A stretch of 64,000 nt of DNA from an uncultured Oscillospiraceae bacterium (GTDB lineage Bacteria > Bacillota > Clostridia > Oscillospirales > Oscillospiraceae): NCBI GenBank assembly GCA_934573855.1, contig CAKTMF010000002.1, forward strand, positions 1-64,000, read 5' to 3'. How positions within the stretch are numbered: the first letter of the stretch is position 1; the number at the start of each line of letters is the position of its first letter. Below the pieces are notes generated by a model, which saw only the letters and a list, made by a program, of their open reading frames with translations, was not told the DNA's origin and ran no database searches. The translations under genes were made by a program, and so were the position numbers. Of this stretch, positions 51,422 through 59,731 are shown piece by piece.

Positions 51422-52795
51422 TCACTTTTCGGGCATGTACTTGTCGATAAGTTCGGGCTTGATACGCTTGAGCTCGCGGCGAGGCAGGATGGACAGCAGC
51501 TCCCAGCCGATGTTCAGCGTCTCTTCAATGCTGCGGTTGGTGTTGTTGCCCTGGCTGACGTAGCGCTTCTCAAACTCGTCGGCGAACTTCGCGAAGAGCT
51601 TGTCGTCGTCGGAAAGCGCGGCCTCGCCCAGGATGGTCATAAGCTCCTTGGCGTCCTTGCCGCGGGAGTAGGCTGCGAAGAGCTGGTTCATGGTGCCGGC
51701 ATGGTCCTCGCGGGTCTTGCCGACGCCGATACCCTTATCCTTCAGACGGCTCAGCGACGGCAGAACGTCCACGGGCGGGACTATGCCCTTGCGGTGCAGG
51801 TCGCGGCTGAGGATGATCTGGCCCTCGGTGATGTAGCCGGTGAGGTCGGGGATGGGGTGGGTCTTGTCGTCCTCGGGCATGGTGAGGATGGGGATCATGG
51901 TGATGGAACCCTTCTTGCCCTGACGGCGGCCCGCACGCTCATACAGAGTGGCAAGGTCGGTGTACAGATAGCCGGGATAGCCGCGGCGGCCGGGAACTTC
52001 CTTCTTCGCGGCGGAGACCTCACGGAGAGCCTCGGCGTAGTTGGTTATGTCGGTGAGGATGACGAGGACCTGCATGTCCTTCTCAAAGGCGAGATACTCG
52101 GCCGCGGTCAGAGCCATACGCGGGGTCGCGATACGCTCGACGGCGGGGTCGTTCGCAAGGTTCGAGAAAACGACGGTGCGGTCGATGGCGCCGGTGCGGC
52201 GGAAGTCGTTGATGAAATACTCGGACTCCTCAAAGGTGATACCGATGGCGGCAAAGACGACCGCGAAGGTCTCGTTGTCGCCCAAAACGCGCGCCTGACG
52301 GGCTATCTGCGCCGCCAAAGCCGCATGGGGCAGACCGGAGCCGGAGAATATGGGCAGCTTCTGTCCTCTGACGAGAGTATTCAGGCCGTCGATGGTCGAG
52401 ACGCCGGTCTGGATGAACTCCGCGGGGTAGGCGCGGGCGGCGGGGTTCATGGGCAGGCCGTTGATGTCCATATGGGCCTCGGCCAGAATGTCGGGGCCGC
52501 CGTCGATGGGATGGCCCATGCCGTTAAAGACACGGCCCAGCATATCCTCGGACACGGCAAGCTCCTGGGGGTGGCCCAGAAAACGGACCTTGGATTCGGC
52601 AAGATTTATGCCCTGCGCGGACTCAAACAGCTGAACGACAGCCTTGTTGCCCTCGACCTCAAGCACCTTGCAGCGGCGGACCTCGCCGTTGGGAAGCTCG
52701 ATCTCGCCCAGCTCGTCATAGGTAACGCCTTCGACCTGATCGACGATCATCAGAGGGCTGGCGATCTCTCTTATGGTTTTATACTCTTTGATCAT
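51422..52795 (-). CDS. atpB: V-type ATPase subunit B
   Basis: A 457-residue non-catalytic head subunit. It shows GVSTIDGLNTLVRGQKLPIFSGSGLPHAALAAQIARQA, ERIATPRMALTAAEYLAFEKDMQVLVILTDITNYAEALREVSAAK and PGRRGYPGYLYTDLATLYERAGR. The P-loop is degenerate as expected for B. The ATG overlaps the stop of subunit A by 4 bp. Confidence 0.96.
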   Translation of the reverse strand: MIKEYKTIREIASPLMIVDQVEGVTYDELGEIELPNGEVRRCKVLEVEGNKAVVQLFESAQGINLAESKVRFLGHPQELAVSEDMLGRVFNGMGHPIDGGPDILAEAHMDINGLPMNPAARAYPAEFIQTGVSTIDGLNTLVRGQKLPIFSGSGLPHAALAAQIARQARVLGDNETFAVVFAAIGITFEESEYFINDFRRTGAIDRTVVFSNLANDPAVERIATPRMALTAAEYLAFEKDMQVLVILTDITNYAEALREVSAAKKEVPGRRGYPGYLYTDLATLYERAGRRQGKKGSITMIPILTMPEDDKTHPIPDLTGYITEGQIILSRDLHRKGIVPPVDVLPSLSRLKDKGIGVGKTREDHAGTMNQLFAAYSRGKDAKELMTILGEAALSDDDKLFAKFADEFEKRYVSQGNNTNRSIEETLNIGWELLSILPRRELKRIKPELIDKYMPEK

Positions 52796-54561
52796 GCGTC
52801 CTCACCTCCGGCTGCAACTTCTTCGATCTCGGCCTTCATCTGCTCCTCGATGGCCTTGTAGTCGGCCTCAAAGCTGCCGGCGTCAGCCATCTTTGCGCGG
52901 CCGATCTTTTCACGGGCGTTGATGACGAAGAGCTTCTCCATGTCCGCGCCCTTGGCGAGCGCCTCACGGCACAGCTCGTCGTAGCGGAGGACGAGCGCCA
53001 TGAGCCTGTACTGCTTGGCGTAGGAGGAATACGCGTCCTCGTCCACGAAGGCGTTCTGCTGCAGGAAGTCCTCGCGGATCATCTTCGCGGTCTCCATGGT
53101 GAGCCTGTCGGCGGGAGAGAGCGCGTCCTGACCGACCAGACGGACGATCTCCTGAAGCTCGCTCTCGAGCTGGAGGATGTGCATTGCCTTCTCGCGGTTC
53201 TTCATGTAGCTCTCGCCGAACTGCTCGGTGTACCACGGCTGGAGCATGTCAAGGTACAGCGAATAGGAGGTCAGCCAGTTGATGGCCGGGAAGTGGCGGG
53301 CATAGGCAAGGCTGGAGTCGAGCGCCCAGAACACCTTGACGATACGCATGGTAGCCTGAGAGACAGGCTCGGAAATGTCGCCGCCCGGAGGGGAGACCGC
53401 GCCGATGGCGGTGACGGAGCCGCGGCGCTCGTCGCTGCCGAGACATTCGACAACGCCGGCTCTCTCGTAGAACTGAGCCAGACGCGAGGCCAGATACGCG
53501 GGGTAGCCCTCTTCGCCGGGCATTTCCTCGAGACGGCCGGACATCTCACGCAGAGCCTCGGCCCAGCGGGAGGTGGAGTCGGCCAGAACGGCCACGTCGT
53601 AGCCCATGTCGCGGAAGTACTCCGCGATGGTGATACCGGTATAGATGGACGCCTCGCGCGCCGCGACGGGCATGTCAGAGGTGTTGGCGATAAGCACGGT
53701 GCGCTTCATCAGAGGCTCGCCGTTGCGCGGGTCCTTCAGCTCGGGGAACTCCATGAGAACGTCGGTCATCTCGTTGCCGCGTTCGCCGCAGCCGATGTAG
53801 ATGACGATGTCGACGTCGGACCACTTCGCCAGCTGGTGCTGCACGACGGTCTTGCCGGAGCCGAACGGGCCGGGGACGGCGGCGGTACCGCCCTTGGCGA
53901 TGGGGAACATGGTGTCGATGATACGCTGTCCGCTGTTCATGGGACGGCTGGGAACGTACTTTTTGGAATAGGGTCTCGCGATACGGACGGGCCAGCGCTG
54001 CATCATCTTTACCTCATGCTCCGCGCCCTTTGCGTCCTTGAGGACCGCGACGGTGTCGGTAACGACATGCTCGCCGCTCTCAATGCTGACGACCTCGCCG
54101 GCGAGACCGTAGGGGACCATGATCTTGTGGAGGATGGCGCTGGTCTCCTGCACGGTGCCGAGAACGTCGCCGGCCGTGACCTTGTCGCCGATCTTCGCCA
54201 CGGGGACAAAGTCCCACAGCTTCTCGCGGTTGAGCGCGGCGACGTCGGTGCCGCGGGTGATGGAGTCGCCCGCTATGGCGCGCATTTCAGGCAGGGGGCG
54301 CTGGATACCGTCGTAGATATTGTCCAGCATGCCGGGGCCAAGCTCAACGGACATGGGCATGCCGGTGGTGACCACCTCAGCGCCGGGGCCGAGACCGGAG
54401 GTCTCTTCATAGACCTGAATGGAGGCGCTGTCGCCGGTCATATTAAGGATCTCGCCTATGAGCCGCTGGGAGCCGACGCGCACAACGTCGGATACGTTGG
54501 CGTCGCTGAGTCCCCTGGCGACCACAAGCGGTCCGGAAACCTTTGTAATAGTTCCGCTCAT
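52792..54561 (-). CDS. atpA: V-type ATPase catalytic subunit A
   Basis: A 589-residue catalytic subunit. The Walker A motif is GPFGSGKTVVQHQLAKW, followed by YIGCGERGNEMTDVLMEFPEL, DSTSRWAEALREMSGRLEEMPGEEGYPAYLASRLAQFYERAG and the A-type extra domain near 110-190. In anaerobic Firmicutes these complexes usually hydrolyse ATP to pump ions. It is preceded by subunit F (66 nt) and overlaps B. Confidence 0.97.
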   Translation of the reverse strand: MSGTITKVSGPLVVARGLSDANVSDVVRVGSQRLIGEILNMTGDSASIQVYEETSGLGPGAEVVTTGMPMSVELGPGMLDNIYDGIQRPLPEMRAIAGDSITRGTDVAALNREKLWDFVPVAKIGDKVTAGDVLGTVQETSAILHKIMVPYGLAGEVVSIESGEHVVTDTVAVLKDAKGAEHEVKMMQRWPVRIARPYSKKYVPSRPMNSGQRIIDTMFPIAKGGTAAVPGPFGSGKTVVQHQLAKWSDVDIVIYIGCGERGNEMTDVLMEFPELKDPRNGEPLMKRTVLIANTSDMPVAAREASIYTGITIAEYFRDMGYDVAVLADSTSRWAEALREMSGRLEEMPGEEGYPAYLASRLAQFYERAGVVECLGSDERRGSVTAIGAVSPPGGDISEPVSQATMRIVKVFWALDSSLAYARHFPAINWLTSYSLYLDMLQPWYTEQFGESYMKNREKAMHILQLESELQEIVRLVGQDALSPADRLTMETAKMIREDFLQQNAFVDEDAYSSYAKQYRLMALVLRYDELCREALAKGADMEKLFVINAREKIGRAKMADAGSFEADYKAIEEQMKAEIEEVAAGGEDA

Positions 54562-54627
54562 TTATACTTCCTTTCCCCCGAACGTTTTTAAGCGTCAGGG
54601 ATAAATTTAAGGATAGACTGTTCTATC

Positions 54628-54948
54628 TCAGTCGCCGAGGATGTTGGTGCCGACGGCGCGCTCAACGGCGGCCCTCAGCGCGGACTGTCCAAGGCCTATG
54701 CTGCCCTCTCTGCCGGGTATGAGGATGATGGCCGGAGTGGGGCTGTCCTTGAATTTGTCGATCTCCGCGCTCATGTACTGCGCGAGAGTTTCCTCGATAT
54801 AGATGATGGCGTAGTCGTCGCTCTCACGGGTGAGCTTTCTGAGGACGGCCGAGGCTTCCGCCGCGTCGGCGGCGGGGTAGGTCTCAAGACCCAGAGCCTT
54901 GAAGCCCATGACGGTCTCTCTGCCGCCGATAACTGCAATCTTAAGCAT
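54628..54948 (-). CDS. atpF: V-type ATPase subunit F
   Basis: A 106-residue central-stalk subunit with a Rossmann-like fold (KIAVIGGRETVMGFKALGLETYPA, YAIIYIEETLAQYM, PAIILIPGREGSIGLG). The ATG at 54948 overlaps the end of subunit C by 8 bp. An in-frame GTG three codons upstream is an alternative start. Confidence 0.9.
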   Translation of the reverse strand: MLKIAVIGGRETVMGFKALGLETYPAADAAEASAVLRKLTRESDDYAIIYIEETLAQYMSAEIDKFKDSPTPAIILIPGREGSIGLGQSALRAAVERAVGTNILGD

Positions 54949-55930
54949 ACATATCACGCAGCCTTTCCCGGATGACTCCCGGCTCTATACCGGCAAGTCT
55001 GCCCGTCAGTATCATGCGGATAGCGGTCATCTCGCTCTCCACGGCGCTCAGATAGGCCACCAGCGGCTCTTCGCCGAAGGAGACGAGCTTCGCGCGGGAG
55101 ATGTAGGCGTTCACCGCGTTGTCGCAGGCAAGCTCAAACTGTGTGAGCGCTCCGCCCTCGGCCGCCTCGGCGCCCAGCACGGCCGCGTTTTCAAGCTCCG
55201 TGTGGGTAAAGAGCGCCGCAAGACCCTCTCTGTCGGTCACGAGGAAGCGCCCCGTGTCCACGCTGCCGCCGGGTATGAGCGCCTCGCGCAGGAACTCGGC
55301 GTCCTTGCCCATACGCGCGGTGCGGACAAAGGAGCGGAGATTGGTGGAGTCGATGAGCAGCCGGGCATAGCCGGTGAGAAATCCGCTCTCGAGCGCCCTC
55401 GCGGCGGCCAGCAGCTCGGTGAAATACGCCCTGTCCAGCACGAAATCCGCAAGCTGCGGGTTTGAGGTGTGAGCAAGAGTGTCGCGCGCCTCCTCCACGG
55501 CGGCCGCCATGACGGGCGGCAGCTCGTTCCAGCGCTCGTCGTTATAGGCGGCGAGGAGCTTTTCGGGGGTCACGCGTCCGCAGGCGCTGAGGATATGTCC
55601 CGCGTCCGCGCCCACAGCCATGGCCTTCACGACGGCCTTTGCGTTGTGGTAGTCGTACTTCATTCTGAATACGTCCACGATACGCCTGTCGGGCGCCATG
55701 CGGTCCATCTCGGCGAAGATATCGGCTCTGCGCTGTGAAAGCTCGGCGTCGATCTCCTTCGCGTTCATCTGGGACATGTCGCCGTAGTCGCAGTCGGTCA
55801 GGAGCTTCGCGCACTCCTCAAAGCCGGGCGCGTCCAGCATACGCTCCGCCCGGTCGCCGCTGAGGAGCTTTGCCTCGCGTGCGCGCAGCGCGGCGGACAG
55901 ATATAGATACGCTTCTTTTTTAATAGCCAA
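54941..55930 (-). CDS. atpC: V-type ATPase subunit C (d-like)
   Basis: A 329-residue all-helical subunit that links the rotor stalk to the membrane ring (vacuolar subunit d homologue). Recognisable are YLYLSAALRAREAKLL, RIVDVFRMKYDYHNAKAVVKA and, near the end, MTAIRMILTGRLAGIEPGVIRERLRDMY. The start is most likely the TTG at 55930, which has AGGAGG at 7 nt; the longer frame begins before that ribosome binding site. Confidence 0.9.
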   Translation of the reverse strand: MAIKKEAYLYLSAALRAREAKLLSGDRAERMLDAPGFEECAKLLTDCDYGDMSQMNAKEIDAELSQRRADIFAEMDRMAPDRRIVDVFRMKYDYHNAKAVVKAMAVGADAGHILSACGRVTPEKLLAAYNDERWNELPPVMAAAVEEARDTLAHTSNPQLADFVLDRAYFTELLAAARALESGFLTGYARLLIDSTNLRSFVRTARMGKDAEFLREALIPGGSVDTGRFLVTDREGLAALFTHTELENAAVLGAEAAEGGALTQFELACDNAVNAYISRAKLVSFGEEPLVAYLSAVESEMTAIRMILTGRLAGIEPGVIRERLRDMYA

Positions 55931-55956
55931 ATCTTTACCTCCTCGTTCCAAGGAGT

Positions 55957-56544
55957 TCAAGCAAACAGCACGGATGCCAGCTCCGCGGACATCTCGTCCC
56001 GGCAGAGCTCAACAAGAAGCTCCACCGTGCAGTTGACCTCGATATTGCCGCGGCGCAGCACAAGGCCGCCCTCGAAATCGCCGGTCTCGTCCGCTGTGCT
56101 GAGCTTACCGTTCCCGAGCGCCTTGTTCGCGGCCTCGGCGACCTTGTCTCCGAGTCTCGCCTTGTCGCGCTCGTTGAGGACTATCTCCTCGTCCCCGGTG
56201 ACGGAGGCGTTGGCCGCAAGCTTTGCGAGGAGCGCGACATACTGCTCCTCGGGCAGCTCGACGATCATCTGACGGGCCCTGACGAAGCCCTCGGAGACCA
56301 TCTCCTGCTTGAGCGCGAGTATGCTTTTCTTCGCTTCCATCTGGGCGATACGGCCCATGCTGTCCACTCGGTCCTCACATTCCTTCACGCCGGAGCGCAC
56401 CTTGTCGGCATAGACCGCCTTGGCCTGCTTGTCATAGTCCTCACGGATAACGGCACACTGCTGTTCGGCCTGAGCGAGTATCGCAGCAGCCTTCGCTTCG
56501 GCGTCGGAGCGGATATGTGCGATTATTTTTTCAGTGCCTTTCAT
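55957..56544 (-). CDS. atpE: V-type ATPase subunit E
   Basis: A 195-residue peripheral-stalk subunit. An N-terminal coiled coil (about 5-95) is followed by the C-terminal head-binding domain with GGLVLRRGNIEVNCTVELLVELCRDEMSAELASVLF, typical of the family. It forms the stator with subunit G/H, encoded at the start of the operon. Confidence 0.92.
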   Translation of the reverse strand: MKGTEKIIAHIRSDAEAKAAAILAQAEQQCAVIREDYDKQAKAVYADKVRSGVKECEDRVDSMGRIAQMEAKKSILALKQEMVSEGFVRARQMIVELPEEQYVALLAKLAANASVTGDEEIVLNERDKARLGDKVAEAANKALGNGKLSTADETGDFEGGLVLRRGNIEVNCTVELLVELCRDEMSAELASVLFA

Positions 56545-56574
56545 ACAAAAACCTCGTTTATCAGTGAGTATTTA

Positions 56575-57054
56575 TCAGAGTGCGATGGCGTTGAGCATAA
56601 GGAAGGACGCCAGCAGGCAGAGGATGGCGTAGAACTCGACAACGATACACATGATCATGCCCTTGGACCAGTCGTCGGGCTTCTTTGCAAGGATGTTGAT
56701 GGAGGCAGCGGCGACCTTGCCCTGTGCGATGGCGGAGAGCCAGCCGCCCAGCGCGATGGGGAGGCATGCGGACAGGAGCTGGAAGCCCTGCACGGTGGTG
56801 AGGGGTTCTGCCGCGCCGGAGATCTTGAGGTACGCGAGGAAGAAGATAACGAAGCCGTACAGGCCCTGGGTGCCGGGGATGACCTGAAGGATCATGACCT
56901 TACCGGACTTGCTGGGGTCCTCGGAGACGAGACCCGCGCCTGCTTCACCGGTGATACCGGTACCCATTGCGGAGCCGACGCAGGCGAGGCCTGCCGCGAG
57001 AGCTGCGCCCAGAAGGGCAATGGCGTTGCCGCCGATAGCGTTCAGAAATTCCAT
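56575..57054 (-). CDS. atpK: V-type ATPase membrane ring subunit K, Na+-type ligands
   Basis: A 159-residue rotor subunit with four membrane helices (two fused hairpins). The second-hairpin carboxylate is E140 in VVEFYAI; T62 and Q63 in PGTQGLYG (with Y66) and Q111 in AQGKVAA match the sodium-site residues of Enterococcus hirae NtpK (T64, Q65, Q110, E139). The first hairpin has no carboxylate, as in NtpK. So the complex probably moves Na+. Start ATG with AGGAGG 7 nt upstream; strongly biased codon use suggests high expression. Confidence 0.94.
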   Translation of the reverse strand: MEFLNAIGGNAIALLGAALAAGLACVGSAMGTGITGEAGAGLVSEDPSKSGKVMILQVIPGTQGLYGFVIFFLAYLKISGAAEPLTTVQGFQLLSACLPIALGGWLSAIAQGKVAAASINILAKKPDDWSKGMIMCIVVEFYAILCLLASFLMLNAIAL

Positions 57055-57080
57055 TATGATTTCCTCCTAAAAGATTTATG

Positions 57081-59078
57081 TTAGTTTTCCTTTACTTCAA
57101 CATAGTCGCCCTTGAATTTAAGCGGGCGGAAGGGCTTGCCGCCGTCGGTATAGAACTTGCCGAAGAACTCGAGGCACTGGAGTCTCAGGTCATGCACGAA
57201 GCAGCCGAGAAGGTTGAGCGCGAAGTTCATCGTGTGGCCCAGCAGGAAGATGACGACGAAGGCTATCATCGTGACGACGTTCACGCCGCTGCTCTGCGCG
57301 GGCATGATGGCGACGGTGTTGAACACCTTGCCGACGACTCCGCCGGCCAGCATGAGCGCCATGATACGCGAGTAGCTCAGCACGTCGCCGAACCAGCCCG
57401 TGGCCGTATTATATATGCAGCCGAGGGCGGCCGTGACCTTGCCGAAGCCCTTTGCGTTGCGCCCCGCGCCGAAGAGCAGCATTGCCGCGCCGACGATGAG
57501 CACCGCCGTGCCGATCGTGCTGAGCACCGCGAGACCCGTTACCGCCTCGAGGCCGAGCGCCCAGATCACCGCGCCGAGGAGGATGACCCACAGCGAGCCT
57601 TCTTCCCATATGGCGCCTGCAAGGTCGCCATGCTTCGTTTTCTGCACGAAGCTCACGGCCATGCCGGTATTCAGGTGCAGGAGTCCCAGCACCATCGAGC
57701 CGTAAAGCACCATCTCGCTGTCCGTCTCCGGGCTGAAGAGGTGCCAGAGTCCCGGCCATGTGCTTTCGGGGTCAAAAAGATGTACGAGCTGATACGGTAT
57801 GTCGCTGAAAAGACCGCCGGTAAGCACGCCCATGAGAAACGTGGCGATACCGCCGTACAGAAGGAGCTGGCAGAAGGCGAGGTTGCCCTCTCTCGGCTTC
57901 ATTTTTCTCATCGCGACCAGCGCCGCCGCGATCATGATCAGGCCGTAGCCCATATCCGCCATCATCAGCCCGTAGAACAGGATGAAGAACGGCGCCATTA
58001 GGGGATTCGGGTCGACGGTGCCGTAGGCGGGCAGGCTGTACATATTCGTTACCATGTTCAGCGCGTTTGTGAATTTGTTGTTTTTCAGCTTGACCGGCAC
58101 CTCGGGATATTCCTCCTCGGTGGGGTCGCGGCTCTCCCATGCGCAGTCGTATTTCTCGAACACCTTTTCGAGAGCCTCTTCGCTTTCGGCGGGCATCCAG
58201 CCCTCCATGACTATAGTGCTGTCCGTGCCGCAGAGCTTATCCTCGGCCTCGGCCATGAAGATACGGGTGTTGACCTTGTCGGCGGCAAGCTTCATCTCGT
58301 CGCAGTGGACTGCCTCGCCGACGATAAGCTCCTCACAGGCGGACTTCTCCTTTTCGAGCGCCTTGAGCGTCTCCTCGGCCCTGCCCAGGCACTCGCGCGC
58401 GGAACCCTTGAGTCCGCTGAACGCGGCGGGGGTAAAGCCACAGCCGCGCAGACATTCCTGCACGGCGGGAAGCTCCTCGCGCATGCATATGACATACACA
58501 TAGTGCTGGCTCTTGTCGTCCGATACGGAGAGAAGCTCCGCCTCCTCGCAGACCTCCGCGAGCCTTTCGGAGACCGAATTCAGCTCCGTCCTTATCGGGA
58601 AGCTGCCGAGAACGACGCTGCAGCGCTCCGTGCCGTCCTTTTCAAGGGGCATGAGGAAGCTCAGCCACGGTCTCATGGACTCCGCTATGGCGCGCTGGCG
58701 GCTCTGCTCGGCGCTTATGCGCTTTATGCGGTCGTCGGCGCTCTCGATGGCGTTCGCGACGTTCAGCGCGGCGGTTATGCCGTTGCCGCTGAGCATGGCG
58801 TCCACGTCGAACTCCGGCTTTGCGGACAGGAGCTTGCCCTTGTCGGGGACGTATCTGTTGAGCAGAGCTATCGCGTGGGTCAGGGAGTTATGCTCCGAGC
58901 GGAAGCGCAGGATATCGCTGCCTTCACTGCGGAGAAGCTCTTCCCCGTCAGCCTCGCGGATATCGCTCCCCACCTCGGAGAACTCGACGCAGCCCAGCTT
59001 TGTAAGCTCACGCAGAAGCTCCTTCTTCTTGGACCGGACAGCTATGAGCCGAAGCTTTTTCATTTTCAAAATGGCCAT
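57081..59078 (-). CDS. atpI: V-type ATPase subunit I
   Basis: A 665-residue stator subunit. The N-terminal half (1-340) is cytoplasmic and helical; the C-terminal half has seven to eight membrane segments, with conserved blocks PFFILFYGLMMADMGYGLIM and LLHLNTGMA, and carries the ion half-channels. The start ATG follows the stop of the preceding gene without a gap, and the ribosome binding site is poor, which suggests coupled translation. An internal ATG at the sixth codon (MKKLRLIAV) is possible too. Confidence 0.94.
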   Translation of the reverse strand: MAILKMKKLRLIAVRSKKKELLRELTKLGCVEFSEVGSDIREADGEELLRSEGSDILRFRSEHNSLTHAIALLNRYVPDKGKLLSAKPEFDVDAMLSGNGITAALNVANAIESADDRIKRISAEQSRQRAIAESMRPWLSFLMPLEKDGTERCSVVLGSFPIRTELNSVSERLAEVCEEAELLSVSDDKSQHYVYVICMREELPAVQECLRGCGFTPAAFSGLKGSARECLGRAEETLKALEKEKSACEELIVGEAVHCDEMKLAADKVNTRIFMAEAEDKLCGTDSTIVMEGWMPAESEEALEKVFEKYDCAWESRDPTEEEYPEVPVKLKNNKFTNALNMVTNMYSLPAYGTVDPNPLMAPFFILFYGLMMADMGYGLIMIAAALVAMRKMKPREGNLAFCQLLLYGGIATFLMGVLTGGLFSDIPYQLVHLFDPESTWPGLWHLFSPETDSEMVLYGSMVLGLLHLNTGMAVSFVQKTKHGDLAGAIWEEGSLWVILLGAVIWALGLEAVTGLAVLSTIGTAVLIVGAAMLLFGAGRNAKGFGKVTAALGCIYNTATGWFGDVLSYSRIMALMLAGGVVGKVFNTVAIMPAQSSGVNVVTMIAFVVIFLLGHTMNFALNLLGCFVHDLRLQCLEFFGKFYTDGGKPFRPLKFKGDYVEVKEN

Positions 59079-59393
59079 TTAGCTGTTCACTATCCTTTCC
59101 ACGATAAGAGTCGCTGCTTGTTCCAGTCTGGACTCCGCCTTGGCGCGCAGCTCCGCCTTGCGGTTTTCAAGGTCCCTGGACAGGTCTCCCGCCTCGTTGA
59201 CCGCCTTTTCGCCGGCCATGGTGCGAAGCTGCTGAAGCTCGCTCTCAGCCTTGACGCACGCGGCCTCGACAGCGGCCTTCCCGGCGTTTTCTGCGTCGGC
59301 GAGCATCTGCTTTGCCTTTGCTTCCGCGTTCTGGACCGTGAGCTTTGCTTCGGTCTCGGCCTGCGTGACGCTTGTTATAGCTTCATATGACAT
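59079..59393 (-). CDS. V-type ATPase subunit G/H (peripheral stalk)
   Basis: A 104-residue protein that is almost entirely a coiled coil rich in Ala, Glu and Lys (AEAKAKQMLADAENAGKAAVEAACVKAESELQQL), as expected for the partner of subunit E in the stator. The ATG at 59393 has GGGAGGTG 7 nt upstream. First gene of the V-ATPase operon; its stop touches the start of subunit I. The family name rests on size, composition and position. Confidence 0.85.
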   Translation of the reverse strand: MSYEAITSVTQAETEAKLTVQNAEAKAKQMLADAENAGKAAVEAACVKAESELQQLRTMAGEKAVNEAGDLSRDLENRKAELRAKAESRLEQAATLIVERIVNS

Positions 59394-59482
59394 TGGCACA
59401 CCTCCCTTTTTGCGCCCCCTTCTCGGAAAAGCGCCGTTTTTCTGTGCCGTCAGGCACGTTTTTCCCAGTTGGAACCATTTAG

Positions 59483-59511
59483 ATAATAGCCTATTTTCGC
59501 CGTTTAAGCAA
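59483..59511 (-). promoter_or_regulatory. Promoter of the V-ATPase operon
   Basis: On the minus strand TTGCTT (59506-59511), 17 bp, TATTAT (59483-59488). Confidence 0.6.
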
Positions 59512-59676
59512 GAAAAAACGCACATTGCGCTTGTCAAAATTGGCACAATGGGTACCATCAGTTGATTAAACCACGATGTTAATTAAATGTCAATCCTTGC
59601 AGCCCGTTTTTCTTCGTTTCGCTGCTTTCCCCCGTCCGAGGGGCAGCTGCCCGCGGGGCCGGCCGAGGCAGGGCAA

Positions 59677-59720
59677 AAGGCGGCGCCCCCGGTCCTGCTG
59701 TCAGACCGGAGGCGCTGTCT
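59677..59720 (-). terminator. Terminator of the GT-C-like gene
   Basis: On the minus strand AGCGCC-T-CCGGTC pairs with GACCGG-G-GGCGCC with a single mismatch, followed by GCCTTTTGCC. Confidence 0.6.
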
Positions 59721-59731
59721 CTGCGTTATAT

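Larger units (their letters stand above)
59394..59731. other. 338-bp intergenic region
   Basis: It holds the leader (about 90 nt) and promoter of the V-ATPase operon and, at the far end, a terminator for the 59732-61495 gene. Around 59530-59555 lies a small quasi-palindrome (TGGCACAATGGGTACCA). No coding sequence is credible. Confidence 0.55.
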
